In this document: one piece after another, positions 9,035-19,700 of the stretch
How positions within the stretch are numbered: the first letter of the stretch is position 1
Layout: each line of letters begins with the position of its first letter
Source of the DNA: Sorangium aterium
GTDB lineage: Bacteria > Myxococcota_A > Polyangia > Polyangiales > Polyangiaceae
Assembly (NCBI RefSeq): GCF_028368935.1
Contig: NZ_JAQNDK010000003.1
Location: 744,001 to 808,000, forward strand
Direction: 5' to 3'
DNA length: 64,000 bases
Program-made: the position numbers and the translations under genes
The notes under the pieces: model-generated
Databases searched by the model: none
Told to the model about the DNA's origin: nothing
Seen by the model: only the letters and a program-made list of their open reading frames with translations

Positions 9035-10291
9035 TCATGTCTGCGTCGGTCCCGATGCGCTCTGCCCCGTGCTCCCTGCTGCGGCAGCCCGGACCGGGAC
9101 GCGTCGCTCCAGGACGTTCCCGTCAACGGCTCGCTTCATGGTGAGGTAACCGGCGTTGTACAGGCTCTCCCTCCTCAGCGGTGACAGGTTTTCGAAGGGC
9201 GCGGCAGTGCCTGTGTTGATCTGGATTGTCCTCGCCCACTTCAGCTTGTCCACTCGCTTTGCGATCTCGCTCACGTCGCGAGCCATGAACGCCGTGGATA
9301 TCGCGGCTCTGGCCAGGTGGTAGAACGAGGGGAATTTCACCGCGTGATACCGCTCGGAGCTCACCCGTACTCCGAGGGTCAACGTGTCCTCCGTCTCCGG
9401 CGCTACGACGTCGAACAGGTGAATGGGAAAGCCGCTGGTCAGCGCACCGTCCACGATGTAGCTCTCGACCCCGTTCGCGCCCGTGACCCGGACCGGGGGG
9501 GACCAGAGGGGCATGCTCGAGCTCATCAGCACGGCCTGCGCGACATCCATGTCGTCCGGCTCGACCCCGTACAGCTCGGCGTTGACGTCATCGGGCAACA
9601 CCAGCATGCGCCCGCGTGTGATGTCGGAGGCGACGACGTGGACCCTGTACCTGCGCGCTGGATCTCTCTCCCTCTCACATCCGGGCATGATCAGGTCGCC
9701 GAAGGTCCTGACGCCTCTGGCTCGCAGCGCGTCCCGGAGCAGCTGCAGGAAAATGTCGCTCCGGAAGAATCCGAGCCGGGTAAGGAGCCCCCAGGCCATG
9801 CCGGCGTACATGCCCACGATCGGCAAGCGAGCGAGCCCGGAAGTTCTCGTGAGCTTTGCGGTGTCGATGCTGAACAGATCCGTGATCTCTGTGTGCGTAT
9901 AACCGGCGCCCAGGAGGGCGGCGACGATGGCGCCAGCGGACGTCCCTGCAAGATAGGAAATGTACGTGTCCTTGTATTTCTCCTCGTTGACGAGCGCCTC
10001 CGAGAGCGCGGCGACGGCCCCGACCTCCGCGATGCCCAGGGCGCCAGCCGCCTCGAAGACCAGATTCAGCCGTCGCGGGATCCGCGTCTCTTCGGGGGTC
10101 GGGCACGGCGGCGGCGCGCACGCCTCGGACGGCGACAGGAGCGCCCGCTCGCTCCTTCGCTCCGCCGGCCCGCCTCTGCGCGCGCGAGCCTCCGGTCCAG
10201 TCCTCTGTGAGATGGGCTCCGGTGCGGGGGCGACCCTTTGCCCGGCGGGCGGCTCCGCGGTGCCGCCGTGCTGTCTCTGACGCTCCTCCAT
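9035..10291 (-). CDS. Patatin-like protein with degenerate oxyanion loop
   Basis: This 418-residue paralogue of the downstream patatin protein shares the same order of motifs and long identical stretches such as KDTYISYLAGTSAGA and ASDITRGRMLVLPDD. The nucleophile elbow GTSAG is kept, but the oxyanion loop GGGLRG is changed to AAGALG and the Asp motif DGG to DGA. In known patatins the first motif is needed to stabilise the transition state, so activity may be lost or altered. The start at 10291 has GGAGG 7 bases upstream; ATG 10297 is too close to it. The first 75 residues are low-complexity, rich in Arg, Pro and Ala. Tandem duplication followed by decay of one active site suggests a regulatory or scaffolding partner, which is an inference. 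Confidence 0.8.
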   Translation of the reverse strand: MEERQRQHGGTAEPPAGQRVAPAPEPISQRTGPEARARRGGPAERRSERALLSPSEACAPPPCPTPEETRIPRRLNLVFEAAGALGIAEVGAVAALSEALVNEEKYKDTYISYLAGTSAGAIVAALLGAGYTHTEITDLFSIDTAKLTRTSGLARLPIVGMYAGMAWGLLTRLGFFRSDIFLQLLRDALRARGVRTFGDLIMPGCERERDPARRYRVHVVASDITRGRMLVLPDDVNAELYGVEPDDMDVAQAVLMSSSMPLWSPPVRVTGANGVESYIVDGALTSGFPIHLFDVVAPETEDTLTLGVRVSSERYHAVKFPSFYHLARAAISTAFMARDVSEIAKRVDKLKWARTIQINTGTAAPFENLSPLRRESLYNAGYLTMKRAVDGNVLERRVPVRAAAAGSTGQSASGPTQT

Positions 10292-10840
10292 CGCCATGCC
10301 TCCGTTGTGCTGTGGAATGCGCGCTGCTCGGGCACGGCGGCGGCGCGCCCGCGCGATCACGAAAGGCAAGGACGCCATGCGCCTGCGCTGCTCGGTCAGC
10401 GCATCCCACCGATCATCTGCCGCCGACGATCAGTCCGTTGTGGTCGTCGCGGTCGCGTGAGCGAAGCGCCCTGTTCGAACTCCGTAGGCCCGCGACACCC
10501 GCTCGTGCCGGAGAGCCAGGACGGTCCCGTATGGCTGCTTGTCGCCACAAGTATGGATAGGGGACGCGCGGAGCGTCAAGCGATGCTGAACGTGGGTCTC
10601 CACGAGACGACGCGGTCCGTCGATGGATGGCTATCATGCCAGGCGCAATCCGAACCCTCGCCGGACTCGAGGTGCGTTCGGCACGCAGCGCCGCTCCGCG
10701 CGGCGCCCGGGTCGACGCCCAGCACGCGCGGGGGCTACCGAGCGCGCCAGCTCCCCCCGCGGGTTCACGTTCATGCGACACCGCGCCGCAGGACAACGTG
10801 TCGCATGGTCGCGCCGCATGGCAGCGCGTACACAGGCCGC
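10292..10840. other. Divergent intergenic region without a recognisable gene
   Basis: This 549-base stretch separates the divergent patatin and DJ-1 genes. No reading frame in it looks coding, and no clear -35/-10 pair, hairpin or long repeat was seen. It must hold both promoters. Confidence 0.4.
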
Positions 10841-11506
10841 ATGAGACGCCGACAAATCTTGGATTTCGCCGCCGTGAGCGCCGCGCTCGCCGCCCTGCAA
10901 TCGCTCGGAGGGTGCGCGCAAGACGACGCCGGTCCCGGGCGATCGCCCACGACACCTGGAGGAGAGAGCTCGCCGATGAAGCAGTTCGCCATGCTGATTT
11001 ACCCGGGCTTCACCGCGCTTGACCTCATCGGTCCTCAGACCGTGTTCAGTACGTTCAGGGATGCGAAGATACACCTCGTGTGGAAGACGCTCGACCCCGT
11101 GACGACGGATGCGGGGATCACCCTCCTTCCCACGGCGAGCTTCGACACGTGCCCCGAGGAGCTCGAGATCCTCTTCGTTCCAGGCGGCGTCGAGGGCACG
11201 ATCGCGGTGATGAAGGACGGTGAGGTCCTCGATTTCCTCGCGGCGCGCGCGGAGCAGGCGAGCTACGTGACGAGCGTTTGCACGGGGTCGCTCGTGCTCG
11301 GCGCGGCAGGGCTGCTCCGCGGCTACCGTGCGACCACGCACTGGGCCTTTCGCGAGATGCTGCCCCTCCTGGGGGCCGAGCCCGTCGACGCGCGGTATGT
11401 CGAGGACCGCAACCGCATCACGGGAGGCGGCGTGACGTCAGGCATCGATTTCGGCCTCCGGATCGACGCTAAGCTGCAGGGCGAGGAGGCCGCGCAGCTG
11501 GCGTAG
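10841..11506 (+). CDS. DJ-1/PfpI (isonitrile hydratase-like) protein, cut by TAG
   Basis: The frame encodes 221 residues. An Arg-rich N-terminus (MRRRQIL) and hydrophobic segment end in LGGC, suggesting a lipoprotein, perhaps exported by Tat. From about residue 46 a DJ-1/PfpI domain follows, with MLIYPGFTALDLIGP, the FVPGG turn and the nucleophile elbow SVCTGS (C147). GGGVTSGIDFGLRI is characteristic of the isonitrile hydratase and AraC-associated branch. The frame stops at TAG 11504 directly after GEEAAQLA. In this family about 45 more residues normally follow, and the next 49 in-frame codons (to TGA 11656) encode just such a tail. The protein as read is therefore C-terminally truncated by a single codon change or a base error. 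Confidence 0.75.
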   Translation: MRRRQILDFAAVSAALAALQSLGGCAQDDAGPGRSPTTPGGESSPMKQFAMLIYPGFTALDLIGPQTVFSTFRDAKIHLVWKTLDPVTTDAGITLLPTASFDTCPEELEILFVPGGVEGTIAVMKDGEVLDFLAARAEQASYVTSVCTGSLVLGAAGLLRGYRATTHWAFREMLPLLGAEPVDARYVEDRNRITGGGVTSGIDFGLRIDAKLQGEEAAQLA

Positions 11507-11656
11507 CTCGCCATCGAGTACGCCCCCGACCCGCCGTTCCAGGCGGGGACGCCCGAGTCCGCGCCCGCGGCGGTGGTCGAGCGGTTTCGCGGCATCGCCG
11601 CGCCGGCGGTCGCGCAGGCCAGACAGGCGGCGGAGCAGGCCGCGGCGCGCTGGTGA
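11507..11656 (+). pseudogene. In-frame C-terminal tail of the DJ-1 protein beyond TAG
   Basis: Forty-nine sense codons followed by TGA continue the DJ-1 frame without a gap. They begin LAIEYAPDPPFQAGTPE and end in an Ala/Gln-rich helix (AEQAAARW). Family members end in the same way, with a Y-x-P-x-PPF-x-AG-x-PE segment, so this is the real 3' end of the gene, separated only by the amber codon. A CAG or AAG to TAG change would explain it. Confidence 0.65.
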
Positions 11657-11745
11657 AGCGCGGCGCGCCCGCTCCCGTGGGGCCGCTGAACCGCCGCCCG
11701 CCGGACAGGGCCCGTCGGCTCGTCCGGAAGGCGCCGTAGGGCTGG

Positions 11746-13155
11746 TCACTGCTCCGTCGACGTCTCGGCTTCCTCGAGCGTCAGCGCCGCGCCGGGCGCC
11801 GGCGCCCCGGACAGCGCGAGCCTGCCGACGAGGAGGCCCACCACGGCCGCCACGGTCGAGGCGAGCAGGATGCCGAGCTTCGCCGCGGCGAGCATCGCAG
11901 AGTCGCCGAACGCGAGGCCCGCGATGAAGATCGCCATCGTGAAGCCGATGCCCGCGACGCAGCCCACGACCGCGATCCCGCGCCAGCCGACGCCGCGCGG
12001 CAGGGCGCAGACGCCGAGCCGGATCATCGCGAAGCTCGCGAGGAAGACCCCGAGCGGCTTGCCGACGACCAGGCCGAGCGTGACCCCGAGCAGGATCGTC
12101 CCCGAGGCCGCGTGGCCGAGCGAGGAGCCGTCGACGCGGACGCCGGCGTTGGCCAGGGCGAACAGCGGCATGATGCCGTACGCGACCCACGGGTGGAGCG
12201 CCGCCTGGAGCGAGACCACGGGCGGCAGCGCCTCGCGCTGGGCCTGCCGGATCCGCCCGAGGGGCTTGAGCAGCTCGTCCGCGCGGTGGTCGTCGCGCTC
12301 GGTGAGCGCGGCGACCCTGTCCACCGCGTCGCGCGCCGCGGCGACGAACCCGTGGCTGCCGAACCAGGAGCGCACCGGCGTCAGCAGCCCGATGACGACG
12401 CCGGCGATCGTGGGGTGGACGCCGGCGCGGAGCATGCCCCACCAGACGACGGCGCCTGGGGCCACGTAGGCGGCGGGCGAGCGGACGCCGAAGCGCTGGA
12501 GCAGCAGCACCGCGAGCACCCCGCCGCCCGCGACGAGCAGGCCGCCCCACGCGACGCCCGACGAGTAGAACAGCGCGATGACGATGATGGCGCCGATGTC
12601 GTCGATGATCGCGAGCGCGAGCAGGAGCACGCGCAGGGCAGGGGGCACGCGCTTGCCGAGCAAGGCCAGGACGCCCACCGCGAAGGCGATGTCGGTCGCC
12701 GTGGGGACGCCCCAGCCGTGCCGCGTGGCCGGCGAAGCGTTGAGCGACAGATAGACGAGCGCGGGCGCGATCATGCCGCCCACGGCCGCGGCGACCGGCA
12801 GCGCCGCGCGCTTGACGTCCGAGAGCTCGCCCTCGTGGATCTCCCGCCGGATCTCCAGGCCGACGACGAAGAAGAAGATCGTCATCAGCCCTTCGTTGAT
12901 CCAGAAGTGGAGGGGCTGCGTGAACGCCAGCGAGCCGGCGCTGAGCGTGATCGGGACGTGCCAGAGGTGCTCGTAGGCGTCGCCCCACGGCGAGTTCGCC
13001 CAAGCGAGGGCGACGGCGGACGCGATCAGCAGGACGATCCCGCTGGCGGCCTCGACGTGCAAGAAGCGCTCGATCGGGCCGAGGACGCGCTCGGCGATGC
13101 GGCGCGCAGGGGCCCAGGTTCCGGGGGCGAGCTCATGAGAGGGGGATCGACGCAA
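11746..13155 (-). CDS. nhaA: NhaA-type Na+/H+ antiporter
   Basis: NhaA exchanges Na+ for H+ across the inner membrane and sets cytoplasmic pH and sodium. The protein has the family hallmarks: [20 protein letters not shown] early, [18 protein letters not shown] in the middle, and the paired aspartates of the ion site in AIIDDIGA. Eleven to twelve hydrophobic segments can be counted, ending with [15 protein letters not shown]. The start is uncertain: the frame is open to 13800, but similarity begins about residue 15 from TTG 13155, giving 469 residues, somewhat longer than the about 390 of E. coli NhaA. The extra length lies at the C-terminus and in the loop [18 protein letters not shown]. No regulator gene is adjacent. 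Confidence 0.88.
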   Translation of the reverse strand: MRRSPSHELAPGTWAPARRIAERVLGPIERFLHVEAASGIVLLIASAVALAWANSPWGDAYEHLWHVPITLSAGSLAFTQPLHFWINEGLMTIFFFVVGLEIRREIHEGELSDVKRAALPVAAAVGGMIAPALVYLSLNASPATRHGWGVPTATDIAFAVGVLALLGKRVPPALRVLLLALAIIDDIGAIIVIALFYSSGVAWGGLLVAGGGVLAVLLLQRFGVRSPAAYVAPGAVVWWGMLRAGVHPTIAGVVIGLLTPVRSWFGSHGFVAAARDAVDRVAALTERDDHRADELLKPLGRIRQAQREALPPVVSLQAALHPWVAYGIMPLFALANAGVRVDGSSLGHAASGTILLGVTLGLVVGKPLGVFLASFAMIRLGVCALPRGVGWRGIAVVGCVAGIGFTMAIFIAGLAFGDSAMLAAAKLGILLASTVAAVVGLLVGRLALSGAPAPGAALTLEEAETSTEQ

Positions 13156-13787
13156 TGGACCACCGAGGCGCGAGCGACGTCGCGCGAGGGGGGAAGGCGG
13201 CCCGACCGTCCCATGAAGACCTGTCGCGGCGCTCTGCCGCCGCGACACCCGCACGGGAGAATACCCGTTCAGGCGGCCGGATCCAGCGCGAAAGGGCTCG
13301 CCGGGGCGGGGGCGTCGCTCCGGCGCGGTCAGGGACCGCCCGCGAGGGCTCCAAGCCATGGATGGGAGCGTTCGGGCCAACCCAGGCGCTTGGCACCGGC
13401 CATGCGGCGCGGATGACGCCGCTCCCGGTGGAGCGCTCCACGTCGATGTCGCTGCCGTTCGCCGAGGCGATATCCGCGCTGCCATCGCGGTCGACGCCAG
13501 CAACCCAGGAGCACTCCGCGGCTCCCCGGGTGACAGAGCGGGAGCAACAGGCAGTGCAACAGGTGCAACAGGTGCAACAGGACCGCCGGAGGCTCGCGCT
13601 GCAGCCGTCACGTAGAAAAGCCGCAGCGGCGCGAGAGACGAAGCTCCGAGGCCGCTCTCCAGGGCTCGGCGCTCGAGGGCCCCGGGCGGGGCAGGTGGCA
13701 CGGCAGTTGCGAATTGCCCTGCCGTGACCGGGGTTGTTCTGGCGTCTTCTCCGGCGCGCTCACCGTCGAGCCGAGAAAGCCGATGAA
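13156..13787. other. Intergenic region with a short GTGCAACAG repeat
   Basis: This 632-base divergent region has no convincing gene on either strand. At 13554-13580 the 9-mer GTGCAACAG occurs three times head to tail, with a related GAGCAACAG just before. Nothing else stands out. Confidence 0.4.
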
Positions 13788-15227
13788 ATGGATGTCGCAA
13801 TGAACACCTGCACGTCGCGCATGAGCATCGTCTGGCTATCTTCGCTGTGCGCCGCCGCGGGCGCGGCCGGCTGCGCCTCCTGGGATCCCGGCGCCGACTG
13901 GACCGGCGGCGACGCGCCGCCCGAGCTCGTCTCCGAGGCGCTCGAAGCGCTCATGCCCCGGAACAGCCTGCCGGCCCAGGCGCTCGCCGCCGGCGCGCTC
14001 CTGGAGGACCGACCCCTCCTCGACCTGCTCCGCTCCAGCGCCCTCGGTGACCCTTCGCTGGCGGACGACCTCGCGTCTCCCCAGTTGAACGCCAACGCGA
14101 GATCGCTGCTCAAGTACGTCGTCTCCTGCGCGCTCGATCCAGGCCGGCGCGTCTCGGCGTGGGAGGGCGAGCTCGGCCTCTGCGGGGCCGCCTCACCTCA
14201 CGGGGACTGGTTCGAGCGCCCGCCGAGCGCGTCGTGCCAGGAGGTCGTGTCGGCCTGCGTCCTCGCGCGCACGAACGCCCTCGGGAGGAAGGTCCGCCTC
14301 TCCACGCGCAGCAACGAGGACAGCGCGCTCTTTCCGCTCCTGCCCGTCGTGCCCGTGGAGACGGAGTACCGCGACGCGGGCGACCCGCCCATCAAGAGCC
14401 TCAATGCCCCCTGCGCCGCAGGCGCCACCGCCGGGGATCCCGCTCGCGACTGCGGCTGGGCCGGGCGCCACGTCGGCACGTGCACGCCCAAGGCGCGGGT
14501 CGTGCTGAAGCCGGGCGGCCCCGCCAGCGCATCCACTCGCTACTTCATGGTGCGCGTGTGCAACGGCATCCACGGCTGCGATCATCGGACGATGGCGCCG
14601 CGTCCGTGGTACTCGGGCCTCGTCGCCGAGGGCGTCCTGAGCGTGGATGGGCGCTCTGGGACCACCCCCGAGCTGGGCTTCATCTGTCCTGATGCGGGCG
14701 TCCCCGGCCCGTCGTCGTTCGCGGTGATGGTGGCCTCGCCCCATCCCGCGGAGGCTCCCCCCGCGGCGGCGGACGTGAGCGCAGCCGGGGCGGCGGCGAT
14801 CTACCCCGCGCCCGAGGACAAGGTGTTCACGTTCCGGGAAGGCGCGTTCTACGGAAACCTCTTCGGGGCCGTGAACCCGGCTCCGAAGGGGGAGATGCTC
14901 TCGTACGGCCAGCACGCTTGTTACAGCAACGTCTGGTCCCGTCCGATGGCGCACTTCACCGACAGGCTGTGCGCCGGCAGGGACGCCGACTGCTTCGGGA
15001 ACCCGCCCGGCGCCTGCCTCTCCAGCCCCGAGGCGCCGCCCCGGCCCGATCTCGCCCGGGTCTGCAAGGGAGAGCGCAACGGGAGCTATTTCGGCTGCGC
15101 CGCCGCTGCGGGACGGACGCCCTGGAACCACGTGATCACCGTGTTCCTCAACCACCCGTGCGATCTCGCCGGCGACCTGATCCGCTGTCAGGACGCGTTC
15201 GCGCAGCTCTCGCCCCCCGGGCCTTGA
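13788..15227 (+). CDS. Exported lipoprotein of unknown function
   Basis: The 479-residue product has a hydrophobic N-terminus ending in AGAAGC, so it is probably a lipoprotein; ATG 13800 is an equally good start. The mature protein contains about 20 cysteines in scattered pairs, which suggests a disulfide-rich exported fold. An early segment, [11 protein letters not shown], resembles one seen in several large myxobacterial lipoproteins. Pro/Ala-rich stretches near residues 330-345 look like a linker. No catalytic motif was recognised. It lies 63 bases upstream of the FHA-sigma54 activator gene on the same strand, so the activator and kinase could act in the same pathway, but the spacing leaves room for a separate promoter. 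Confidence 0.7.
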   Translation: MDVAMNTCTSRMSIVWLSSLCAAAGAAGCASWDPGADWTGGDAPPELVSEALEALMPRNSLPAQALAAGALLEDRPLLDLLRSSALGDPSLADDLASPQLNANARSLLKYVVSCALDPGRRVSAWEGELGLCGAASPHGDWFERPPSASCQEVVSACVLARTNALGRKVRLSTRSNEDSALFPLLPVVPVETEYRDAGDPPIKSLNAPCAAGATAGDPARDCGWAGRHVGTCTPKARVVLKPGGPASASTRYFMVRVCNGIHGCDHRTMAPRPWYSGLVAEGVLSVDGRSGTTPELGFICPDAGVPGPSSFAVMVASPHPAEAPPAAADVSAAGAAAIYPAPEDKVFTFREGAFYGNLFGAVNPAPKGEMLSYGQHACYSNVWSRPMAHFTDRLCAGRDADCFGNPPGACLSSPEAPPRPDLARVCKGERNGSYFGCAAAAGRTPWNHVITVFLNHPCDLAGDLIRCQDAFAQLSPPGP

Positions 15228-15290
15228 TCCGCGCTGCGCGGGTCGCGCGCGAGGATTGACCGCGCCGGTCGGGCTCTGTACCCAGGATCC

Positions 15291-16745
15291 GTGTCAGGCG
15301 GGCTCGAGAGCAGCACCCTCTCCGTGAGCAGGGGGCCGGGGGCCCCGGCTGGAGGGCGCAGCAGCCCGTTCCTGTTCCTCGTCCTGGAGAGCCACCGGCC
15401 GCTCGCGCCGCCGGCGCGCATCGCGCTCCACGAGGTGGACGAGGTGACGATCGGGCGCGGCGCGGCCCGGAAGATCGAGCCCACGCGGGACGGCTCGATC
15501 CGGCGGCTCGACCTCCGCCTCGACGATCCGTGGCTCTCCTCGAGGCACGCGCGCATCGTCCGGCTCCTCGGCCGCTGGGTGGTCGAGGACAGCGGCTCGA
15601 AGAACGGCAGCCTCGTCAACGGGGCCCCGCTCCAGCACGCGCAGCTCGAAGACGGCGACCTCATCGAGCTCGGCCGCACCTTCTTCGTCTTTCGCGACGC
15701 CCTGCCGCACCCGGCCGGCGCTCCGGCGCTCCTCGAGGGCGCGCCCGATGCGGCGCCGGCGCCCGGCCTCGCCTCGCTCCTGCCTGCGCTGCTCGACGCG
15801 TTCGAGCAGCTCGCGGTCGTGGCGCGCTCCGCGATCCCGGTCCTGCTCCAGGGGGAGACGGGCACGGGCAAGGAGGTGATTGCGCGCGCGATCCACGCGC
15901 TGTCGGGGCGGGCGGGCGATCTCGTGGCCGTCAATTGCGGCGCGCTGCCCCGCGAGCTCGTCGAAGGGGAGCTGTTCGGGCACCGGAAGGGCGCGTTCTC
16001 AGGCGCCACGGAGGACCGCCCGGGGCTCGTGCGCAGCGCCGACCGCGGGACGCTCTTCCTCGACGAGATCGGCGACCTGCCCGCGGCGGCGCAGGCCGCC
16101 CTGCTGCGCGTGCTGCAGGAGCAGGAGGTGCGCCCCGTGGGCGCGACGCGACCCGTCCGCGTGGACCTGCGCGTGCTCGCGGCGACGCACCGCCCCCTCC
16201 AGCGCCTCGCTGCGCTGGGCGAGTTCCGCGCCGACCTGCTCGCGCGGCTCTCGGGGTACGTCATCGAGCTGCCGCCGCTCCGCGCTCGCCGCGAGGACCT
16301 GGGTCTGATCCTCGGGGAGCTCCTTGGGCGCGCGGCGGCGGAGCGCGCGGCGGGCATGCAGATCCACCCGGACGCGGCGCGCGCGATGCTGATGTACCGG
16401 TGGCCCGCCAACGTGCGCGAGCTGGCGCAGTGCGTGACGACCGCGGCCGTGCTGGCGCAGGGCGGCGCGATCGAGCCCCGGCACCTGCCCGACGAGGTCG
16501 CGCGCGCGGCAGGCCGCGACGGCGGCGACAGCGGGGACGAGGGGGAGGGCGAAGGCGAGAGCGACGCGCAGGGAGAGGGCGACGCGGGTGGGGAGGGCGA
16601 CGCGCGCCGGGCGGAGCTCGTGGCGCTGCTCGTCGAGCACCGGGGGAACGTCACCGCGGTGGCGCGCGCCATGGGCAAGGCCCGGATGCAGATCCAGCGC
16701 TGGCTGAAGCGATACCGGATCGACCCCGAGCAGTTCCGGCGCTAG
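15291..16745 (+). CDS. FHA-domain sigma54-dependent transcription activator
   Basis: This 484-residue regulator has three parts. An FHA domain (about 45-125) carries SSRHARI and GSKNGSLVNG, the phosphothreonine-binding signature. An AAA+ domain (about 150-395) has Walker A GETGTGKE, Walker B GTLFLDEIGD and the sigma54-contact loop as GAFSGA instead of the usual GAFTGA. A C-terminal Fis-type helix-turn-helix (about 445-480) contains NVTAVARAMGKARMQIQRW. A 30-residue Asp/Glu/Gly-rich linker precedes the helix-turn-helix. There is no receiver domain, so control should be by Thr phosphorylation read by the FHA domain. The Ser/Thr kinase gene starts 30 bases downstream and is the obvious candidate partner. 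The start is GTG. Confidence 0.9.
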   Translation: MSGGLESSTLSVSRGPGAPAGGRSSPFLFLVLESHRPLAPPARIALHEVDEVTIGRGAARKIEPTRDGSIRRLDLRLDDPWLSSRHARIVRLLGRWVVEDSGSKNGSLVNGAPLQHAQLEDGDLIELGRTFFVFRDALPHPAGAPALLEGAPDAAPAPGLASLLPALLDAFEQLAVVARSAIPVLLQGETGTGKEVIARAIHALSGRAGDLVAVNCGALPRELVEGELFGHRKGAFSGATEDRPGLVRSADRGTLFLDEIGDLPAAAQAALLRVLQEQEVRPVGATRPVRVDLRVLAATHRPLQRLAALGEFRADLLARLSGYVIELPPLRARREDLGLILGELLGRAAAERAAGMQIHPDAARAMLMYRWPANVRELAQCVTTAAVLAQGGAIEPRHLPDEVARAAGRDGGDSGDEGEGEGESDAQGEGDAGGEGDARRAELVALLVEHRGNVTAVARAMGKARMQIQRWLKRYRIDPEQFRR

Positions 16746-16775
16746 ATCGCGGTCTCGGCCGGAGGTGCGGGCGCT

Positions 16776-19700
16776 TTGGTCCGAGGGACGCTCATCGCCG
16801 ATCGCTACCGCGTCGCGCGGCGCCTCGGCGCGGGCGCGATGGGCGCCGTGTACGAGGCCGTCGACATCGAGACCGACCGCCGGCGCGCGCTCAAGGTGAT
16901 GCACGCGCACACGATCGAGCGCGCCGATCTCCGGCGGCGGTTCGCGCTGGAGGCGCGGGTCGCGGGCCGGGTCGACAGCCCGTTCCTCGTCGACGTCGTC
17001 GACGCGGGGGTCGACCGGGCGACGTCGACGCCCTTCCTCGTGATGGAGCTCCTGGAGGGCGAGACGCTGGCCCAGCGGCTCGCGCGCAAGGGGCGCTGCT
17101 CGCCCGCCGACGCGCTCCGCTGGCTCGGGCAGGCGGCGCTCGGGCTCGACAAGATGCACCGCCTCGGGATCATCCATCGCGACCTGAAGCCCAGCAACCT
17201 CTTCCTGGAGCGGCGCGAGCACGAGGCGCCCCGCCTCAAGATCCTCGATCTCGGCGTCGCCAAGGTCCTCGACGCCGGCGCCGGCCTCGAGTCGACGGCC
17301 GCGGCGGGCACGCCGGTCTACATGGCGCCGGAGCAGCTCCGCGGCGGGAAGCTCACGCCGGCCGCCGACATCCATGCGCTGGGGATGATCGCCTTCACGC
17401 TGCTCGTCGGGAGCGCTTACTGGCAGGACGAGGCGGCGCGCAGTCAGGACCCGATCGCCTTCGCGCTGGCCGCGTCTTCCGGCCCCGTGGAGCCAGCGAC
17501 GGCCCGCGCCGCGCGCCGGGGCGTCTCGCTGCCGCCCGCGATCGATGCGTGGTTCGCGCGAGCGACGGCGGCCGATCCTGCCGCGCGGTTCGCGAGCGCG
17601 GTCGCCGCGGTGGAGGCGCTGGCCGGAGCGCTGGGCGAACCCGGCGCGGCGCTTCCGCTCGAAGCGATCTGGTCCGCCCCGCAGGCGTCAGCCGAAGGGC
17701 GCGAGCGCGCGCCGGTGCCTGACGCGGGAGACGATGGCGGGACCAGGACCCTCGAGGAGCGCGAGGGCGGGACCAGGACCATCGGGGAGGGCGAGGGCGC
17801 GATGGCGGGGCGCGACGGCGCGACCAGGACCGTCTCCGTCGCGCCCGGAGCCATCCCGATCGCGCCCGGAGCCATCCCGATCGCGCCCGGAGCCATCCCG
17901 ATCGCGCCCGGAGCCATCCCGATCGCTCCGGGAGCCATCCCGATCGCGCCCGGAGCCGTCCCGATCGCCCCCGGAGCCGCCTCGATCGCTCCGGGAGCCG
18001 TTCCTGCCACGCCGCATCGGCCTCGCGGGCGGGCGCGTTGGCAGATCGGGCTCGGCGGCGCCGCCGCGGCGCTGGGCGCCTTCGCGCTCGCCGCGGCGCT
18101 CGAGGCGCCGCCCGGGGCACCACCGGAGGCGGCGTCACCCCGGACCACGCCGCGCTCGCCGCTCGACGCGCCGGACGCGGTGCTCGCTTGCCCAGTACTC
18201 GATGCCGCGGGCGTCGACGCACCCTCGGGCTGGCTCGGCGCCGCCGCGGCGGCGACCGTGTGCGAGCGAGCGCGGATCCTCCTCGGCGGCAGCCCGGCGC
18301 GCACCCTGGTGCCGGCCGAGCTGCTCTCGCTCCCGCACCCGCCCGTGGATCGGTTCCCTGTCGATCCCTACGCGGCGCCGGAGGCCCGCGCGCGCTCGGT
18401 GGAGGCAGCGCGCCGCCGCGCCGCGGCGCACATCGACGGCGAGGTCGTCCGCGACGGCGCGGCCTTCCGGGTCGCCCTGCGGCTGCACGGACCGGACGGC
18501 GCGGAGATCACCCGCGCGCAGGGCGCCGGACGGGCCCTGTTCGAGGCGGTCCGCGAGGCCATGACCCCGATGGTGCAGGCAGGGCACCTCCCCAGGGCGG
18601 CGCGCCTCGACCCCGTGGTCGCCGAGTTCTCGCGGGCCGGGGACGTCGACGGGGCCCTCGCCCTGCTCGATCTCTCGATGGCGATGGTGCACAACGCCGG
18701 AGGGCTCGCCGAGGAGTGCGCCCGGGTCGAGGCGCAGGGCGGCGCGCTCGCGGAGATGGGGCCGGGAGAGCGCTACCGGTGCGCCTTCGTCCTCGGCCTG
18801 CCCGCGTCCGCGATCGCGCTCCCGCCGGCCGAGGCGACCTCGCCCGGCGCGTTCGCGGCGCGGGCGCGCATCGACCAGCTCGCCCATCGCGTGGACGACC
18901 CGGCGCTCGCCGCGGAGCTCGTGCGGCGGTTCGAGCAGGAGCCGTCGTCGTGGGGGCGGTCGACGCTGGCCTCGACCGCGTCGTGCCTGCTCCAGCCGTT
19001 CGATGCGGGCCGCGCCGCCGAGCTCTCGCTCCTCTCGGTGCAGATCGAGCCGAAGAACCCGACCGGAGAGTTCTGCGCGCCCTGGGTGCAGCTCGCCACC
19101 GTCACGCGGGGCACCGCGAGCGCGGAGAGCGCGCTGCGCGCGATGCAGGCGTGGGCGCCCTGGGACGGCTATGCATGGCTGCTCGAGGAGCCTCTGCCCG
19201 ACGACGCCGGGCGGGCGCTCGCGTTCGCCCGGCGCGCTCACGCGCTGTCGCCGCTCGACGCCTACGTGGCCGACGTCCTCGCCGGCCGTCTGCTCGCGAT
19301 CGGAGCGCGCGGCATCGCGCTCGCGCTCGCCGCGGGCGGATACCCGAGCCAGCGGGTCGAGAGCGAGCTCCTGCTCCTCCGGGTCGAGGCGAGCGAGGCC
19401 CGCTTCGGCGCCGCGCTCGCGCGGGCGACGCGGGCGATGATCCCCTCCGCCGAGGACGCCGGATGGGTGCGCGTCCAGCGGCTCGAGATCGCGTGGCGCG
19501 CGCTGGAGATCGGCCTGATCCTGGGCCGGGCCGGCGAGGTCGCCGATCGCGCCGTGGAGCGCTTCCTCGATCCGGAGCCGACGCCGCTCGACGGCGCCCA
19601 CCACATCGACGTCCCGCTGCGGGTCGCGGCCCTCTGCGCCCACGCCACGGCGGCGGCGTCGCGGCGGTGCTTCGCGCGGCTCCGCGCGCTGCGGCCGAGG

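Noticed and set aside
11504-11506. TAG as a recoded (pyrrolysine) codon
   Set aside because: No pyrrolysine genes are visible in the window and myxobacteria are not known for it; truncation or a base error is more likely.
17838-18005. Regular repeats as a possible CRISPR array
   Set aside because: The units abut with no spacers and encode a heptapeptide in frame.
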